Shown here: in pieces, positions 1-14,228 of the stretch | Layout of the letters: each line of letters starts with the position of its first letter | Position numbering within the stretch: the first letter of the stretch is position 1 | Assembly (NCBI GenBank): GCA_034508935.3 | Contig: CM067442.1 | Location: 85,457,448-85,521,447 of the forward strand | Reading direction: 5' to 3' | From: Berghia stephanieae | Lineage: Eukaryota > Mollusca > Gastropoda > Nudibranchia > Aeolidiidae | DNA: 64,000 nucleotides | Position numbers and translations under genes: made by a program | The notes under the pieces: generated by a model | Seen by the model: the letters and a program-made list of their open reading frames with translations, nothing else | Told to the model about the DNA's origin: nothing | Database searches by the model: none

Positions 1-108
1 TTTTCACAAAATTTGGCAATTATTTGTCAATGTGTCATTCATTCGGTCTTTAATAAATGACAGCACTTACTGATACTGACCTTATACTTTAAAAAATATT
101 TTTTATAG

Positions 109-2363
109 CTACAGCTAGTGGAAGTGAGAACTTATTACAGCCCCCTCCATTGGCATATAAAAAGTGGTCACTTGGGGAACAAGACAAAGTTAATGATTAT
201 GTATCATGTGGTAAGAATATTTTACATTGCTATCCAAGAAATATATGTTTTATTGTGTTTTGCATTTCCGAAAATACAAGATGCCAGTGAATTTTCGTTT
301 TCATAATTGTAATATCTCAAATCTACCAGTTTCATATTTCAAATGACCACCACTGGCTCTAAATCTAAATTTGCTTAAACAGTGTTGGTCTACCTCTTTC
401 CTGAATTTCATGATTTTATAAAAGCATTGGGCAATAACAAATACAATCTACAGGACATATGAGACAGTCACATGATGTATTACCGTAATCGATAAGAGAC
501 ACTATTTATTCCATGAACGCAAATTTGTGATTTTGAACAAATTGTTTTTCGTGAATTTAGATAAAGTCAACGAATCCTTATGTTCTGGCGATGGTGACTT
601 TAAACCATTCACACTTTGTATGTATTTCCATGGTTATATTTTTCTCAACATTTTCTTGATTGAGGGAGGTATGGTGGCTGAGTCGTCAAAGCAATGAAGT
701 TGCACTGAGGACCAAGGTTCGAGGTTTGTTTTAAAAAATACCTAATCTATATTATTCATTTTACAATGCTCTAGTGCAGCTGATTTCTGGGTTATTCTTT
801 TCTTCTCTTTCTTCTCGTATGCCTTTTTATCTGGAGTCCCGTTTTGAAGATGAAGGTACTCATCTTTTTTAGTTCTTCTAGCGGGCTGAAAAGTTTTTTA
901 TCTTGAGAAGTTGCAGAGGGCCATATCTCTTCTCTATGGGTTGTGTATTTTCTGCATCGCTGCAGTATATGCTCTGCATATTCCTCCTCCTCACCACATG
1001 AGCAGATTGGTGACTGTGTCAGTTTCATGCATCTGTGCATATTATGCTTTTTAAGTCTATTGTGTCCTGTCCTGAGGCGGAACAGGATTACTTGTTCAAG
1101 TCTGGGCAGCATATGGTAATCATCTGAACATATTGGTGTTGTATGAAGGGTCATAATTATGCATTTTGTCTCACTGAAATTATGCAGTATGTTTTGTTGT
1201 TCCTTTTTGGCAGCATTTTTTGTGAGTAATCAGCTTCCTCATTTCATGATATGCCACAATGATTGGAATCCACTGAAGAACTATTCTGGCAGCGTTTATA
1301 CTCTGAAGAGTTTATTTTAATTTGTTTAGTCCACCAGTCTCCAACGCTTTCAAGGCTAATATAGAATCAGTGAAACTCTGGGTTTTCAATTCAAGTCCTT
1401 TTCTAAAACAGATCGTTAAGAAAAATGTCCATATGGGATTAATGGAGGGAATTATGAGTAATACTTCAATTTTTCAATATTTTTTTGGGATATATAAAGT
1501 TTTTAACATTTTGATATTGATGAGTCAGTCATTAGCTTCAGATATCAGTATTTTGAGTGCTCTTGTTCCATTGAAATAATCACTATGTATTCCTATGAAA
1601 TGAAAGTTTTGAATTTTAAAAAATAAATTCTTATCTGTTTTAGGGATGGTTTGTGCTCAACCATTTGATCAACTGAAAGCAGCCTCTATGTTGGGTGGTG
1701 TGAAGGCAACTGTGAAAACATCACCTCCTGCAATGTCTGTTTACATGACGACAGGTGTTGGGCCTTACATTGGGTTTTTCTATGCTGTCGAGGTAATCTC
1801 AGAGATCATCTCTAATTGAAAAATGCTGTTTAATGGATTTTAAATGTTATCAATAATGTAAGATGACAATAATTCAAATAATCTTATCACTGTTGGACTT
1901 TGACATACAGACAAAACTAGGCATTTGATGTCTTAGAGCCATTGGGAAACAGAATAGTTTAATCTGGTTCCTGTTGCATCGAATTGGCAATAACAATTCT
2001 TTATTGTAATTCTTTTTTTTTTGGGTTGAACACTTATCTGACACAAATAATATTCTGAGCTTACAAAATTTCTGTTTACTTTTGAGGCGGGGGGGGGGGG
2101 GGGGGGGGGGGGCGGAGTCAGAACTTATAAAGGGAAAAAATATCTATAATATTAAAATGTATGATCTCATCTTTGTTTCTATGAATTGTCGCTTAAACTA
2201 TTTTACAATTGGTTTAGTGTAGTTTAATTTGAACATACATTCAATTTTGCTTAAAATGACTTTATTTTCACCAATTTAATATAAAATAAAGCTTGAATAA
2301 CCCTAATCTGTTGAAAAAGAAATTCAAATTCTAGCCAAATTTGAAACCCCAAAGTCTATATAT

Positions 2364-2420
<57 letters not shown>

Positions 2421-4533
2421 CATTCAATCTGTATAATATCTGCTAAGCCACCTAACTATGATCTGGCCACCTTGAAAAATCTATGATATTAAAAAGAATA
2501 TAGCAATATTTGTTTTACATTATTCCTTTTTAATCTCTTCAAATTTCCACAACGAAAACAGAAAAAATTGTTTCTTTGCAATTACCCCCTCCTTCCCCTT
2601 ACCTCCCTCCCTCCACCCACCCCAAGATCTATTCGAATACTTTAAGCATGGTTTCAGGTAATTATGTTTTTTGTTTAATTTTATTTTAATTTCACTGAAA
2701 TAGAAGATGATAACAGAGGTTATAACCATGATTGAACTTATTTTTACAGGGATTGGCACAGCCTATTTTTTCAGAAGTTGCTATGGCTATGGCCAATAAA
2801 ATCAAGTCAGCATTATTGTCAGCAGCTAGGTTGGTTGATTTTCTTTTAATAGCAATTTATTCATCTGGAGTCGTTTTAAAAATCAACATATTATGGTTCA
2901 TAAACAAGTCATATTACATGGATAACCAATGTCAAAATGAACTGTGGGTTGTCAGTAGATTTCATTATATATTTATTTTTGAAAAACGGTTGTATTCAGT
3001 CCCATCAGTAGTAATTACCCCAGGGATTTGTGATTAATGATAATGTATACATATATCGTGCAACTTGTCAGTGCAAGAAAGGGCCTCTCTGTCAGTTTTG
3101 TTTATCATCAAAGAGACAACATTGAGAAAAAGCATTTCAGTCAAATCTTCAATACTCATCTCTTTCAGTGGTTGGCTGGGTTTTGGAGGAAAGGCGAAGG
3201 ATGAAAAAGAAAAACCTCCAAAGATTGAACCTGCAACTCCGCTCCCATTAAGGTTTGACATTTTGTTATTGTTGATCAAATTGAAGACATTTTATAGAAA
3301 TGGATTATTCCAGTATGATATTGATATTGTTCTGTGACAAATTTAAAGTACACGTATGGTTTCTTGTTATTTCATAATATACAGCATTTTCCAGTGTTAT
3401 CATAACAGACATTAAAGACCGTCGCCAGGGCACCAATGTAATTTTTGTTTTGTTTTGGTTACTATTAATATTAAGTATTGCTTTTCAAACTAGTTAAGAT
3501 TTTTGGTGTGGTTGGTATAGTCTTAAGTCATAAAGATACCTGTTCTTAAATCGATACAGATTTGGTCTTCCAGACAGAAGGAGAGATGGGGATAATATTG
3601 TCTTGTCTCCTTGTAATAACTATGCAGCAACCACAGACAGTTTTGGACGGGTCATTCTAATTGATGTTCAAAGAGGAATGGCTGTGCGTATGTGGAAAGG
3701 TGAGATACTCAGATTATTTTTCTTTTCAGCAGTTTGAAAGCTAAGAAGAGTACTAAATTAATTTCATATAGTTATCTGCTTTTTCAAATCCACATATTTG
3801 CTAATGATAACGTCTTAAAATGTGCACTGTATCATCTCCTTCATAATCACCCACGACTGTCCTTGAACCAATTACTGTCCACTTGCAATGATCATCATCA
3901 TCATCAAAATCTAGTCTGAGCTTAGGAATCCAGAAGGAAAAATGTTACAAACCTTAAAATCTTGAACAGTGGTACAAGCTTTAGTAAATATTGATTGAAC
4001 AATATGTAGGTTTATTAAATAGCATGACATGTGACAGCAACATCTCTCTTCATATTTTTAGGTTACAGAGATGCACAGATTGGTTGGATTGAAGTGAAAG
4101 AAGAAAATGTGGAGCCTGGAAAAACAAATGATCACTACAGAATGGCTCAATTTCTCATTATTTATGCTCCACGCCGAGGCATTCTAGAGGTCAGAGGATC
4201 ATTTTGATTTATAATCATTTTGTTTCGTATTTGAAGCAAGTCATTTTTTATGTTTTTTCTTCATTGCGGACATTATTATGTAGTAATTTCATGATGTTGT
4301 CAATTAGGAGAATTTTAATTCCACAATTGACCTTTTAGACATATTGATGCATACTTATCTGTCATATCATATAAAATCATATAAAAGGTTTTCTTTTCCC
4401 AAGTGATCTTTCAATACCCTGGCATACAATTACATTGTTTAATTTGTTGATCAGTAATTTAATATGCACGACATAATCATAAAATGATTGTTGGTTAAGG
4501 AAAATAAATAAAGAGATAAAAAACTTAAACAGG

Positions 4534-4596
<63 letters not shown>

Positions 4597-6297
4597 TATA
4601 TATATTATTTTTTAAATATTTACCACAATGTTTGAGACAGTCTACATTAATGTTTCAGGCTTAATTTGTCATCGTCGATGGCAAATTAAGCCTGAAACAT
4701 TAATGTAGACTGTCTCAAACATTGTGGTAAATATTTAAAAAATAATAATTCGCTCCATTACTACATGTCGAGCACTTTTCGTACCATATTTGTATCAAAC
4801 ACGATTCAATATATATATATATATCTTTGTAATTTGGGGGAAAAAAAGTGTCCTTGATGACAATTTTACAAGCCTGCTATATTTATATAATTTATCTATC
4901 TTGAATTTAAATGAAAATAAGCATTTATTAAATGCATTTCCTGAGATTATCCACATTCAGCTTGCTTCACAATGCTTCATTTAAAATTGTTTCCTCAGTA
5001 ATTTTAGTTCGGCAACAACACGATATATAGTGCATTTTGTCTAGAAATAGAAATGGCACATGATAAGCATAATTGATATTTATCATTTAATAAAGGAGAA
5101 ATCTCTCAAACATGTCAGCATGAAAGGCTTTTTTCATGCAAATCCTAAAAGTCGGAAAATTTGCATGCTGCTAAAGTTTTAAAAGAGGATGTCCTTTCAC
5201 CCATTTAGAAAACATATCAAGGTCTTGAAGATTGAAGATTGTGTAATTCATAATTTGGGATTTTTTAAAGATGTTTGTTATTTTGTGCAATAGTTTAAAA
5301 ATTCAAAAAATATAATCCAAGATGCCACAACAAATTATTCAATGACATCAAAATGTGACATAGTCACAGCACCCTCTCTGAATGCCTTTAAAAGCAGACT
5401 GGATAAAATATGGAGCCAAATTAAATACGAACTCTCATCAGAATGGTTCAAATCCCTGCAACGCTCAGCATACAAAAACCAAAGCATAGACAGGTGTGAA
5501 AACAATGAGGAAGACATAACAAGCACTGAAGATAACAATCGGCTGATAGGCGACTAGTCTGACCCCAGCTGTACTACGAAAGTAAAGTACAGTAAAATAC
5601 AATTTTATTATTTTTAATAGACAATCTATCTCATGTTTGGAATGTAAAAGAAAATAGACATGGATAGAAATAGATAATGAAGAAAGTTTCAAACTCAAAT
5701 CCCTCTCCTCCTTAATAAAAAAAACTGCATCCAAGGAGAAACATCTACTTCCATTAAATAATTGCGGGATCGTTCGCTGATTAAAGTGGAAATAATGGAA
5801 GAAAAGAAAATCCCAATAACTTATTGACCATCATGGTCTAAGTCATAAACAAGAGCTGAAAAGCAATATGTAGTCAGTAGATTGCATTTTAATAAATAAT
5901 AACAAATATTGTGTGACCCATAGATTTGGCTGTCAGCCCATGGACCACGAGTGGCTGCATTCAATGTCAGCAAATCTTGCTGTCTTGTCTGTCCCAGCTA
6001 TGGCATGATGGATTAAACAATGTGACATACAGGGGTGTAAGGTCCAGAGTATTCCAAGTGGCTCTTATTGATCCTGAAGGTGTCATCAAGACTATCGATG
6101 TCCCATTTCACTTGGCTCTAAGGTGACCTTAGCTTAAAATAATTTTATGTCACAAAGTTTTAATTGCCTAAAATATTATTATTGTTATTATAATTATTAT
6201 TATTATATTATTATTATTATATATTATTATTATTATATTATTATTATTATTTATTATTATTATTATTATTATTAAGGACTTATTCTCTCTCTCCTCT

Positions 6298-6369
<72 letters not shown>

Positions 6370-8209
6370 CCTTCTCTCTCCTTCTCTCTCTCTCTCTGTC
6401 TTTTTTTTTTCTTCTCATTCTTCTCTTCTTCTTCTTCTTCTTCTTCTTCTTCTTCTTCTTCTTCTTCTTCTTTGTCAAATGTATGTATTGACAGTGAAAG
6501 ACTTTATGTGTGGTGGAACAAATATGTGCAGTTTCCCACTCTCCAGAAGTAGCTAGAGTACAATGATTGTTTATCATCTCAATTTCTCTAAAAGCGAGGG
6601 TTAGTGCAGTAATAATGGGGCTTAAATGCAATCATTCAAAATTGACCTCGCTTTTTGTCACTATCAGCGCAGATTTCGAGACCACTTAAAGCTGAAAAAA
6701 AAATGTTTATCTCTTAATTTGTATGGCCCTGATGGAATTTTCTTTTGTTTCAGTGACAAGAGCAGTAAAAGAGCAAGAGATTTACACCTGTTGAAAAAGT
6801 TGAAAACGTTTTTGAAAGAATCAGATGAAACTACTGGTAATTTCGGAACTGAATATTTTATTATTCTATTTGAACTTACTTTTACATATGATCATGAACT
6901 TTTGATTTGTGCTCTCTCATGGATGGAGTGGGGTCCTGGACCTCCCTTGGCGGGTGGAGAGGTCACTATTGATGTGTCTTCCATCCCCCTATATCTGTTT
7001 TCCCTTTCCATGTTGCTCATGTCTTTGTTCTGGATTGACATTGCTCAGTTGCGGAGGGTCCTTAGGTGGGAGGGAAGCAGTCAAATGTCTAGTTCCTTTT
7101 TTATTTTTTATTTTTGGTAGATAATAATTTTTACCTCGTAAATCATATTCAAAAGAATTTTTACTTTTTAAACTTTTGAGTGTATCATTCAAAGCAGGAT
7201 CCTGGATGGGACTTTTAGGTATTGTCAAAATAGACACATTGATAAATTGCTCATGGAATCTTCTTTCCCTATTTGAAACAGTCCCCTTTATCTCACTTTT
7301 TCTCTGGCGCTTTTAACCTCAGGCCTTCCAAGTTTTTTCCCTTTGTTGCTGGAATGGCATGTAAGTGTTGCTAGCGCCGTAAAAAACTCCAAAAAACAAA
7401 CATTTCTCATGAAAGAACTTACTATAATTGAGAATGCTCCCAATTTTTCAGATTGAGTTTAAAGTTGAAAATAATTCTAAAATTTTCATTTTCTTCAGAA
7501 TGATTTAGTAATTTGTTTTAAAGTTGCCATTGCTATATCTGTTTGTTTTGTTTTTTAACTTCATTTTCATTCATAAATCAATAAATGAATGAAACCCCAA
7601 ATACTTTTTATTAATATTTTTTTTTCAGACGACCTGGAAGAAACCATCCTTCAAATATTGTTGGACATGAAAATTGCAAGCATTGCACATCAAGTATGAC
7701 CTTGAGTTGTTTGAAATGTTTGTCAAGATTCCAGTCAGACTTCATAAACAATAATCAAATGAGGAATATCAAATCATAACACTTTTTCTTTTTAATACTA
7801 AAGGTTTAATTTAATACTCTTTTTCTACACATATTTGTTTCTTTAAACGGTAGTATCTCTACTTTAAGATATTTCAGTCATGAGAAAAAAATGAAATCTT
7901 CTGATCTAATTTCAACAAAAACTAAAACAATGAAATACATTTACATCTTTGTAATCTGAAGACCTCCAGCCCCAAAATTTGTGATGATTACATCTGTGGA
8001 TGGAATAAAGACAACAAATACTGCATAAAAATTTAAGATGGTTTTTATTCAAAAACAGTTTCTCGAGAAGTTCATTTTGTTCGTTTTTTATATCAGGCAC
8101 TGGAAAGAATCCTTAGTACTCGCATGTTGCCATTTAAAATCATGACGTCTGTTGTTGATGCATCTTTAAAGAGACTGAAATCTAGATGTGAGTTGATCTA
8201 TTATTTTTA

Positions 8210-8255
<46 letters not shown>

Positions 8256-8272
8256 GTTATTATTATTTATTA

Positions 8273-8345
<73 letters not shown>

Positions 8346-8909
8346 ATTTTTCACATTACATTTATTTTTTCCAATTGTAATGAAATAATACTTAACTACT
8401 TTACTTATCACTATTTTACCTTTGTTTCCTATTAACGGAAAATAATTTCAAAACAAGATACAACCTCCACACCTCAAAATTTAGAAACACTAACAAAAGA
8501 ACATCCACAAAACTCAACGAACATATTTGGAAATTAAAAGACAACAAACTAGACCACAACATTTCATGGAAAATTATATCTAAAGCAACAATGTAGCTTA
8601 TGCCTGGAAGAGAAATATACTATAATCAAACACCCTCATGAAGCCACACTCAACACAAAAAAATGAGATGTACAATAGCTGTCCACATTGACGGAAACAC
8701 TTACTAATCAACTACAAACCTACAGAACCACTTCAACAAGCAGCAACACACAACAAACCAAACTCATGTAACACACAGTCCTGACGATAGCTGAAAAGGC
8801 CTGAAACATCGATGTAGACTGACTCCAACATTGTGGTAAATATTAAAATAATAATTCGCTCCATTGCTACATGTTGAGCACTATTCGTACCATATTTGTA
8901 TCCAACACG

Positions 8910-8987
<78 letters not shown>

Positions 8988-11900
8988 TTTTTTAATGTAA
9001 AAAAAAATAATAATAATAATTTTTTCTTTCTAAGTAAGCCAAGGCATTCCATGAAGATATATAATCCAACAAATGAAAGTCTGATGTTTACAGGAATTAC
9101 CTATGTTGTCCATATGAGCAAAATGGAGGTTATTCATCTAGGCCAAGAAAAGAAGAAAAAAGGCCCTGAAGTGGGGGCCAAAGTCTGGACCTTCAGGGTC
9201 ACATTGCAAGCCTTAATTGTTTTTTTTAGTCTCAAAGAATAATTTCTTCTCTTTTTATAAACAAATGTTTTCTCACATTTTTGCCCGTTTCTTACCTGAA
9301 TTTATAGGAAGTTTTTTCAAAACATACTTTCTTATTTCTTAATTTTTTTTTGGCTTTGGTGTTAATGTTTTCCTATTAATTCACATGCAGCGGAAGATAC
9401 ACTCGATCTAGACAGCCGCATGATGCTCAGGTTTTGCAGGGCTCAGAAAATTCTACTGAACGTTTACTCTTCCATGCAACAAATCACCCACTCACATTCT
9501 GAAACAAGCAATTTATCCAGCCAGGAGGTAATAAAGTTTCAGGGTTTTATTTTTGTTCGATTGCTTTCTTTTTAAGTTACTGGAATAATGCTATTGCCCT
9601 GGGTGGGTTCCTGACCTCCCATAGTGGGCAGGGAGGTAGGTACTTACTGTGTCTTCTATCCCCCTGTATGTTTTCCAACATGCTTTCTGTCTTTGCCTTG
9701 GAATGAGATTTCTTGGTTTTGTCCTGGTCCTGAGTGGATAGTCTGGCTGAGAGGGAAACAGCCAAATGGAAGTTAGTTTTCGGAGATGAAATTTTTTTCC
9801 TTGTAAATCATCTCTCTGTTATGCACTGTATTATGTTTTGTTTACGTATTATATATGAGCAGTGCTGGAATTACCCGCCCAAATCATTACCCGGGTAGTG
9901 GTCTGATTACCCGGGTATCCGTGGCAGGAGTGACTTTTTGACCCCAAAAAATGTTTTTGTGAAAGAGGGGGGGGGGGGGGGGGGGGGTATTTATTTATTT
10001 TTAAAAAATTAATTTATTATTTATTATTTATTACAACAAATGAAACGAAACTGAAGTAAGAAACAAGGATAATTAATTACAATGAAACCAAACAAAAAAA
10101 AAAAATACCTGAGATTCCTTTAAAAGATAAGAACTAATATAGTCTTAATCTGTTGATTCCAAAATTGAATCAAACGTGTGTTAACAAATAAAACAAAAAA
10201 AATCAGTGTAATTGAAAAATAAAGGAGGAAAATCTTTTGAAAAAATGTCATGTAAATGTAAATATGTAAATCAAAATTGTATTAATTGGATAATTATCAC
10301 TCTCAGTTCGGTTTCCATTTGTTGAAGCGGGTACCCGCTACCCGCCCCTTTTACCCAAGTTTAACTTTATTACCCGCGGGTACCCGCCCAGCACTATATA
10401 TGAGTGTATTCGTCTTAGTGCGGACATATTTATGTCTGGATGAGACTTTTAGGTGATCTCAAACTATGTACTTTGATAGTCTGCTCTTGGAATCTACATC
10501 TTTTTCCTATTTGAACCAATTCCCCTTTGTCTTACTTTTTCTTGGATGCTTTAATTGTAATTCTCGAACTTTTTACTATCCCATTTCCGTCCTTTTTACT
10601 GACGCTGATATGACCTTATTGTGTTGCAGCGCTGTAAAACCCTTAAAAACAAAAAACAAACAAACATAATGCTACTGCCTTGAATTATTAAATTGTCACA
10701 GCAATCAATTTATCAGTGTTCTCCATTTTCCCTTTCAATTGATGCATTTTGTATTAGTAATACATTTCTTGTAAGCAAATTCTTGATTTTGAACAAATTT
10801 TTGATTCCACATTCTTAACGTAAAATAAGATCAGCTTTTGCATTAATAATTCTGATTTTGAAATTAATCTTGAAGTTATTTGAAATTGTGAACAGGAGAC
10901 CCTCAGAACCAGTAGGCCCTTGGAGCTTCAGTAAATCCCAGTTTCTATGGCGTTAAACAGTAACAATTACTCACCACCCTTTGGACACGCTAATATATCC
11001 CAGAGTACTTTCAACCAGTCTTAACAGATGAAAAGTGTAAAATAATCTTTAATAAATGTGAGATTACCTAAATTTCTTTGGGGTGAAACTGATACCAATT
11101 GCTTGCTTAATTTAAACAAGACACCAGTCCGTGATAAACTGTCATCTGCATTTTTTGCCAAATTGGGACCTAACATTTGCCAAAATTTGCCAAAAAAAAC
11201 CCCAAAATTTGCCTAGAAATTTGTCAAAAAGACCAAAATTTGCCAAAAAATTTGCCGAGGAGAACTAAGCGTTTCAGTACAAATTAACACGCAATACAGA
11301 AAAAAAAATATATAAAAGACAATTTATTACATTTAAGGAGGCTACATTTATTACAAAGTTGTTACAAAGATTTTAAAGGATCATTATCCGTAGAGAGTAG
11401 CTTCCATTGGTTTGGGCCCAGGCAAAGCTGCAACATTTCTCAAGTTTCGCACTTTTTTTTTCGTTATTTTGTTTTCGCTTCTTTTTTTCCCAAAATTTGC
11501 CACGCGATTTGCCAATTTTCCCCAAATTTGCCACGATTTGCCAATTTTGGGAAATTTGCCAAAATTTGCGGATCGCCCTGATATTTGCGGCCGCAAATTG
11601 CCATTTGCGGCCACAAAAAATGCAGATGACAGGATAAAGGACTTTCAGAATGTGGGAACGATGGTATTTCAATTTTTAATACTAAGTTCATTGCTACACA
11701 AATCACTTTGTTATGATGGGTTAAAGCAACCATTGGTTTGAAGTTTTAGACACAGAAATTAATCATAAACTCTTGTACATTTCAATGAACAAGTAACTTC
11801 CAACTTGTTTATTCCATAGTTGACCAAATGAACCACGTGATTAATGGCTGAGCTGAGAGAAAAACTGAATGTAAATACCTATGTGAAATTCCCTTTGATT

Positions 11901-14180
11901 TTTAGACCTTCATGTTTGATTTGGTCTATTGTCCTTACAGATCTTGACCCAGATTATCGATGTGCCTCAGAGAGATGCTGTCTCAGTGGTCAATCTCTTA
12001 ACAAAGCTCAGGCTTTTGACCCATCGATCACATCTAGCATGTGCCCATGTTACCTTCCAAGAAGACAAAGATCCAATTCCTGCTACCTCCTTCCTCCATG
12101 CATTTTCATATAGAACAATTCTTAACACAGATGAAGAGTCCTCCAATTCTTGTGGGGCATCTTCATCATCATCATCATCCTCTCATCCCTCATCCAAGTC
12201 TTTTATTCTCACCATCAGTAAAGAAGCCACAGATGAAAGAAGACTAGCAATAGGTGAGTTTTTCTACCTTAATCCTCATGTTACTTAAAATTATAATTCA
12301 ACATTTAATTCTTTTGTTCAAAGTGTTTCAAGATACAACAAGATTATCTAATTGGTCATTTTTGAAGCATCTATGAAGCGCATGCAATCAATTCTTCTAG
12401 TTTTCTTTTTACAACTCCTATATCTCATTAATTGTTTAGCGTTTCCAATTTTTCTTGCGGGCACTAGAGCCATTCAAGCTGACATATGCTTCAGAAATCA
12501 ATCGTTTTGATCAGGCCTAGAGCCTATTTTTTTTTTATGTTTCAATGCGTCATACTATGTATTTGAACTTGAAAAGTTCTATTATGAATCAAATTATAGC
12601 CAATCAATGTGCTGAAGCTGTTTTAAGTGTATAAATATATGAGTATGTATATATAAAGATCATAAGTATACATGGACGCATGATCTGGTAAAACGTTGTT
12701 GAAGATTGAATAAAATCATCCGTGATGATGATGATGATAGAGGTAATGGTGGTGGTCATGATAAAGGAAGCAAGGTGATCTCCATGCATGTATTATTTTG
12801 TTTGTGTTTTTTTTTTTCAGGAATTGTTCAAGGTCGCTTTTAGAAAGCTTAACAAAACCTTAATGTTTCTTTCTCTTTCTTTATTTTTGTGTTTTTTGTT
12901 TTTATTTGTTTGTTTTCAGCCAAATTTTTATTTAGCAACTGTATTGACGGAAAGTGTCAGGCCTCCGAAATAATGCCTTTGGTTCAGCAAAGCACCTTAC
13001 CTCCAGATCAATTATTGGTGAGAGAGATATTCTTATTTAAAGCCTGTGCAAACATGTAAATTACCATAAAATACTTTGCTGAACGTTATATTTTAAGTGT
13101 CTTAAATGATGCTGTAGATATGTGTTGAGGCATAATTTCAAATACACTACACAATGTCATCATCTTTTATGGACCAATTTTTCTCTCTCCTTATTTCTCC
13201 TTTCTTAGTTGTTTCAATTGAGAACATTTGTCACACTACTGCTACTGGTACTACTACTACTACTAATGCTAATACTTCTACACAAACTCCTCCTCCTCTT
13301 ATTTCTTCTTCTTCTTCTTCTTCTTGACAAGAAGCTAGTTGAAAATTGCTTTTATCTGTCTCGTTTTCATTTTCGTAACCATTTTATATTGGGTTTGTTT
13401 TCTGTTTTTTTGACACAGTTCATTTTGAAGCTGTACTGTAATAATCATTTCTATTCTCTACCTTCACAGCCTTCAGCTTTAGGCTACCTAGTATTTAATT
13501 TCAAAAGTTATAAAATTGTTGTGAAGTATAACAATGCTATATGATGTATAATCAGTTATTATATTACTCACAGAACATTCTGTTGTTGTACTGGTTATCA
13601 AGTAATGACAGAAGTGTTTCACAAATGGTGGGCTTGTATGAGTTAGTGAAAAGCATCACAGCATTAGCAGGTGAGAAACCCCCCTTGTTATTATGTTTTA
13701 TTTATTTATTTATTTTTTGATTATGTTTTATTTATTTTTTATCTTTATATGGAGTATCTTAATAACTATGAAGGTAATCTAGCTATCAACATTAACAAAT
13801 AATCATATGGAATTGAATTGAAATGAGCATCATATCTTAATGCTTTGTTTTCCACTTTCATCAAATTGCACCATAGTGTGGACAAACAATTTTCATTGGT
13901 CTCAAGTCGTGTGCTGTGGTCATAGTCACTGTAGGCCTGATAGTTTTACGTACCTTGGAATTGGTCTATGTCCTAAGCAGCATAAATTGCAACACACTCT
14001 TACAATGGTGATCTGTAAAACATACACCACTAAATAAATGACTACAATAAGGGCAATGGCCTTAGGGCTAGGTATTAATAGAAGGATAGCAGAAAAAAAA
14101 AGCCATTTCTAAGGTCAATAGAGCCAAATTACAGATTAGAAGCCAACTTGTCGATAGAAGTGCATTTAAATAATACTTCA

Positions 14181-14228
<48 letters not shown>

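Noticed and set aside
2089-2112. G-quadruplex regulatory element (also G/C runs at 9967, 33404, 42834)
   Set aside because: They are pure homopolymers of unstable length in introns; no positional or conservation support for a function.
4603-4747. Hairpin as a precursor microRNA
   Set aside because: The pairing is perfect over 66 bases and derives from a repeat; animal microRNA hairpins are shorter with bulges.
6272-6631. Arg/Glu-rich and Lys-rich minus-strand frame (similar ones at 36823-37032, 60945-61199, 62364-62591)
   Set aside because: Translation of CT/GA arrays.
8124-8435. Long open frames of poly-Ile, poly-Asn, poly-Tyr or poly-Leu (also 25593-25845, 44728-45247, 50613-50893, 53970-54320)
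   Set aside because: They are translations of ATT/AAT microsatellites, open on both strands, with no conserved flank.
11150-11260. Regularly spaced TTTGCCAAA words suggesting a CRISPR-like array
   Set aside because: The spacing is irregular, there are no spacers of constant length, and the DNA is from an animal nucleus.
11373-11741. Overlapping open frames on both strands with repeated NFGK/LPKFA-like words
   Set aside because: They come from the TTTGCC iterations of the CTG...CAG element, not from a gene.
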